In this document: positions 13,546-14,339 of the stretch, one piece after another
Layout of the letters: each line of letters begins with the position of its first letter
Numbering within the stretch: the first letter of the stretch is position 1
Source of the DNA: an uncultured Roseburia sp.
Lineage (GTDB): Bacteria; Bacillota; Clostridia; Lachnospirales; Lachnospiraceae
DNA length: 14,339 nt
Reading direction: 5' to 3'
Assembly: GCA_905206195.1 (NCBI GenBank)
Contig: CAJLGN010000007.1
Coordinates: forward strand, 1-14,339
The notes under the pieces: model-generated
The model's database searches: none
The model's input: the letters and a program-made list of their open reading frames with translations, nothing else
Told to the model about the DNA's origin: nothing
Position numbers and translations under genes: made by a program

Positions 13546-13950
13546 ATGATTTTGCTCAGTTCCTCGCTGGATAGCCTGATACAGCTGATCGGTGCGATTG
13601 TCATATTTGTGTTCATCCTGGTAATTACATATTTCACGACAAAGTGGATCGGTGGATTTCAGAGAACACAGATGTCCGGACGGAGTTTTCAAGTGATTGA
13701 CACAGTTCGGATCGCGGGTGGCAAGTATGCACAGATATTAAAAATTGGAGATGTTTACCTTGTGATTGCAGTTGGGAAGGATGAAGTCGCTATGCTCGCA
13801 AAGCTGACAGAGGATGAAATGGGACTGACCACAGATGAGATCTGCAGTCACCTCCAGGGACATGGGGCCTCGTTGCCGACAGGCGCGCAGGAAATTTTTC
13901 AGGAGACGCTGGAGAAGATCAGGGAACGGTTCTCCAAAAAGCAGGATTAG
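13546..13950 (+). CDS. fliO: Flagellar export gate assembly protein FliO (FliZ in Bacillus)
   Basis: FliO is a small bitopic membrane protein that helps assemble FliP into the export gate. The 134-residue product has one N-terminal membrane helix at about residues 10-30 (IQLIGAIVIFVFILVITYF). The short cytoplasmic domain includes the FliO core FQVIDTVRIAGGKYAQILKIGDVYLVIAVGKDEVAMLAKL. The C-terminal 40 residues are charged and helical. It begins one base after the cheY stop, within a region lacking a strong ribosome binding site, so coupling to cheY translation is likely. Position between cheY and fliP agrees with the usual order. Confidence 0.9.
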   Translation: MILLSSSLDSLIQLIGAIVIFVFILVITYFTTKWIGGFQRTQMSGRSFQVIDTVRIAGGKYAQILKIGDVYLVIAVGKDEVAMLAKLTEDEMGLTTDEICSHLQGHGASLPTGAQEIFQETLEKIRERFSKKQD

Positions 13951-13953
13951 ATT

Positions 13954-14339
13954 ATGACAAGATTAAAAAAATCATATTGCGCGCTGTCGCTGATACTTGC
14001 TGTGATTGTATTTGCGGCTGTTTTGGTGTTGTCTGTCGGGGACACCAGAGTGTATGCGGCAGCTACAGATAATGGCCAGGCCACGAATCTAACTGACCCG
14101 CTTGGAGGGGAGTTACCCGACGCTACAAATGATAACACGAACGGCTTATCAATTTCGTACAACAATGATACGGGGGCTGCATCGACGCCGTTAAAGGCTC
14201 TGCTGGTACTAACGATCATCGCTTTGGCGCCTTCGATTCTGATTATGATGACGTCCTACACGAGAATTATTATCGTGCTGCACTTTATCCGCACCGCGAT
14301 CGGAACGCAGACAGCACCGCCGAATCAGGTGCTCATTGG
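13954..14339 (+). CDS. fliP: Flagellar export gate protein FliP, N-terminal part (3' end outside window)
   Basis: FliP is the main component of the FliPQR core of the flagellar export gate. The frame opens at ATG 13954, three bases after the fliO stop, and is still open at the window edge (128 full codons seen). Residues 1-33 look like a cleavable signal peptide: RLKKSYC, a hydrophobic core [18 protein letters not shown], and a likely cut after VYA. FliP is one of few flagellar proteins with a signal sequence. A Thr/Asn/Asp-rich stretch follows (about 36-75), then the diagnostic segment [26 protein letters not shown] and [17 protein letters not shown]. The ribosome binding site is weak (AGGA only), suggesting coupling with fliO. 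Confidence 0.94.
   Translation, partial: MTRLKKSYCALSLILAVIVFAAVLVLSVGDTRVYAAATDNGQATNLTDPLGGELPDATNDNTNGLSISYNNDTGAASTPLKALLVLTIIALAPSILIMMTSYTRIIIVLHFIRTAIGTQTAPPNQVLI

Overview
The window is a near-continuous run of flagellar and motility genes, all on the plus strand, and it is cut off at both ends (inside fliG and inside fliP). Gene order is fliG'-fliH-fliI-fliJ(broken)-motE/ylxF-fliK-flgD-(flagellar operon protein)-flgE, a 292-base non-coding gap, then motA-motB-fliL-fliM-fliY-cheY-fliO-fliP'. This is the core of the fla/che operon known from Bacillus subtilis and the Clostridia. A FliY that fuses CheC-type and FliN domains, a YlxF/MotE gene after fliJ, the small conserved flagellar operon protein before flgE, and motAB inside the operon point to a motile Gram-positive of the Clostridia, most likely Lachnospiraceae. 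That placement is inference from gene order and protein style; no ribosomal or other phylogenetic marker is present.

Region 1 (1-8518) builds the basal body, export apparatus and hook: the switch protein FliG, the export ATPase module FliH-FliI-FliJ, the membrane coiled-coil protein YlxF/MotE, the hook-length ruler FliK, the hook cap FlgD, a conserved protein of unknown role, and the hook protein FlgE. Genes are tightly packed, with good ribosome binding sites or stop/start overlaps. The striking exception is fliJ: its frame is intact from 2696 to 3136 except for a single in-frame TAA at 2870-2872.

Region 2 (8519-8810) is an AT-rich, gene-free control region. It holds a 38-base near-perfect dyad (8557-8594), a sigma-A-like promoter (8574-8602) whose -35 lies in the dyad centre, and a long hairpin followed by six T (8603-8657). 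The predicted start point of the promoter falls inside the 5' arm of that hairpin. Read-through RNA from flgE could therefore form the terminator, while RNA started at the promoter could not. A second, weaker promoter candidate lies at 8694-8722. The slot usually held by flbD/swrD between flgE and the next gene has no recognisable gene.

Region 3 (8811-14339) encodes the stator (MotA, MotB), FliL, the switch/signalling parts FliM, FliY and CheY, and the start of the export gate (FliO, FliP). CheY-phosphate would bind the N-terminal peptides seen on FliM and FliY, and the two intact CheC-type sites of FliY would dephosphorylate it.

Besides the fliJ stop and the control region, the most unusual points are a FlgD with two tandem 54-residue C-terminal repeats resembling surface-protein modules, a perfect 18-base tandem repeat in the FliY linker, and an AT-rich middle section of flgE. 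No mobile element, CRISPR array, tRNA or rRNA was seen. Nothing here amounts to a wholly new system; the novelty lies in variations on a known operon.
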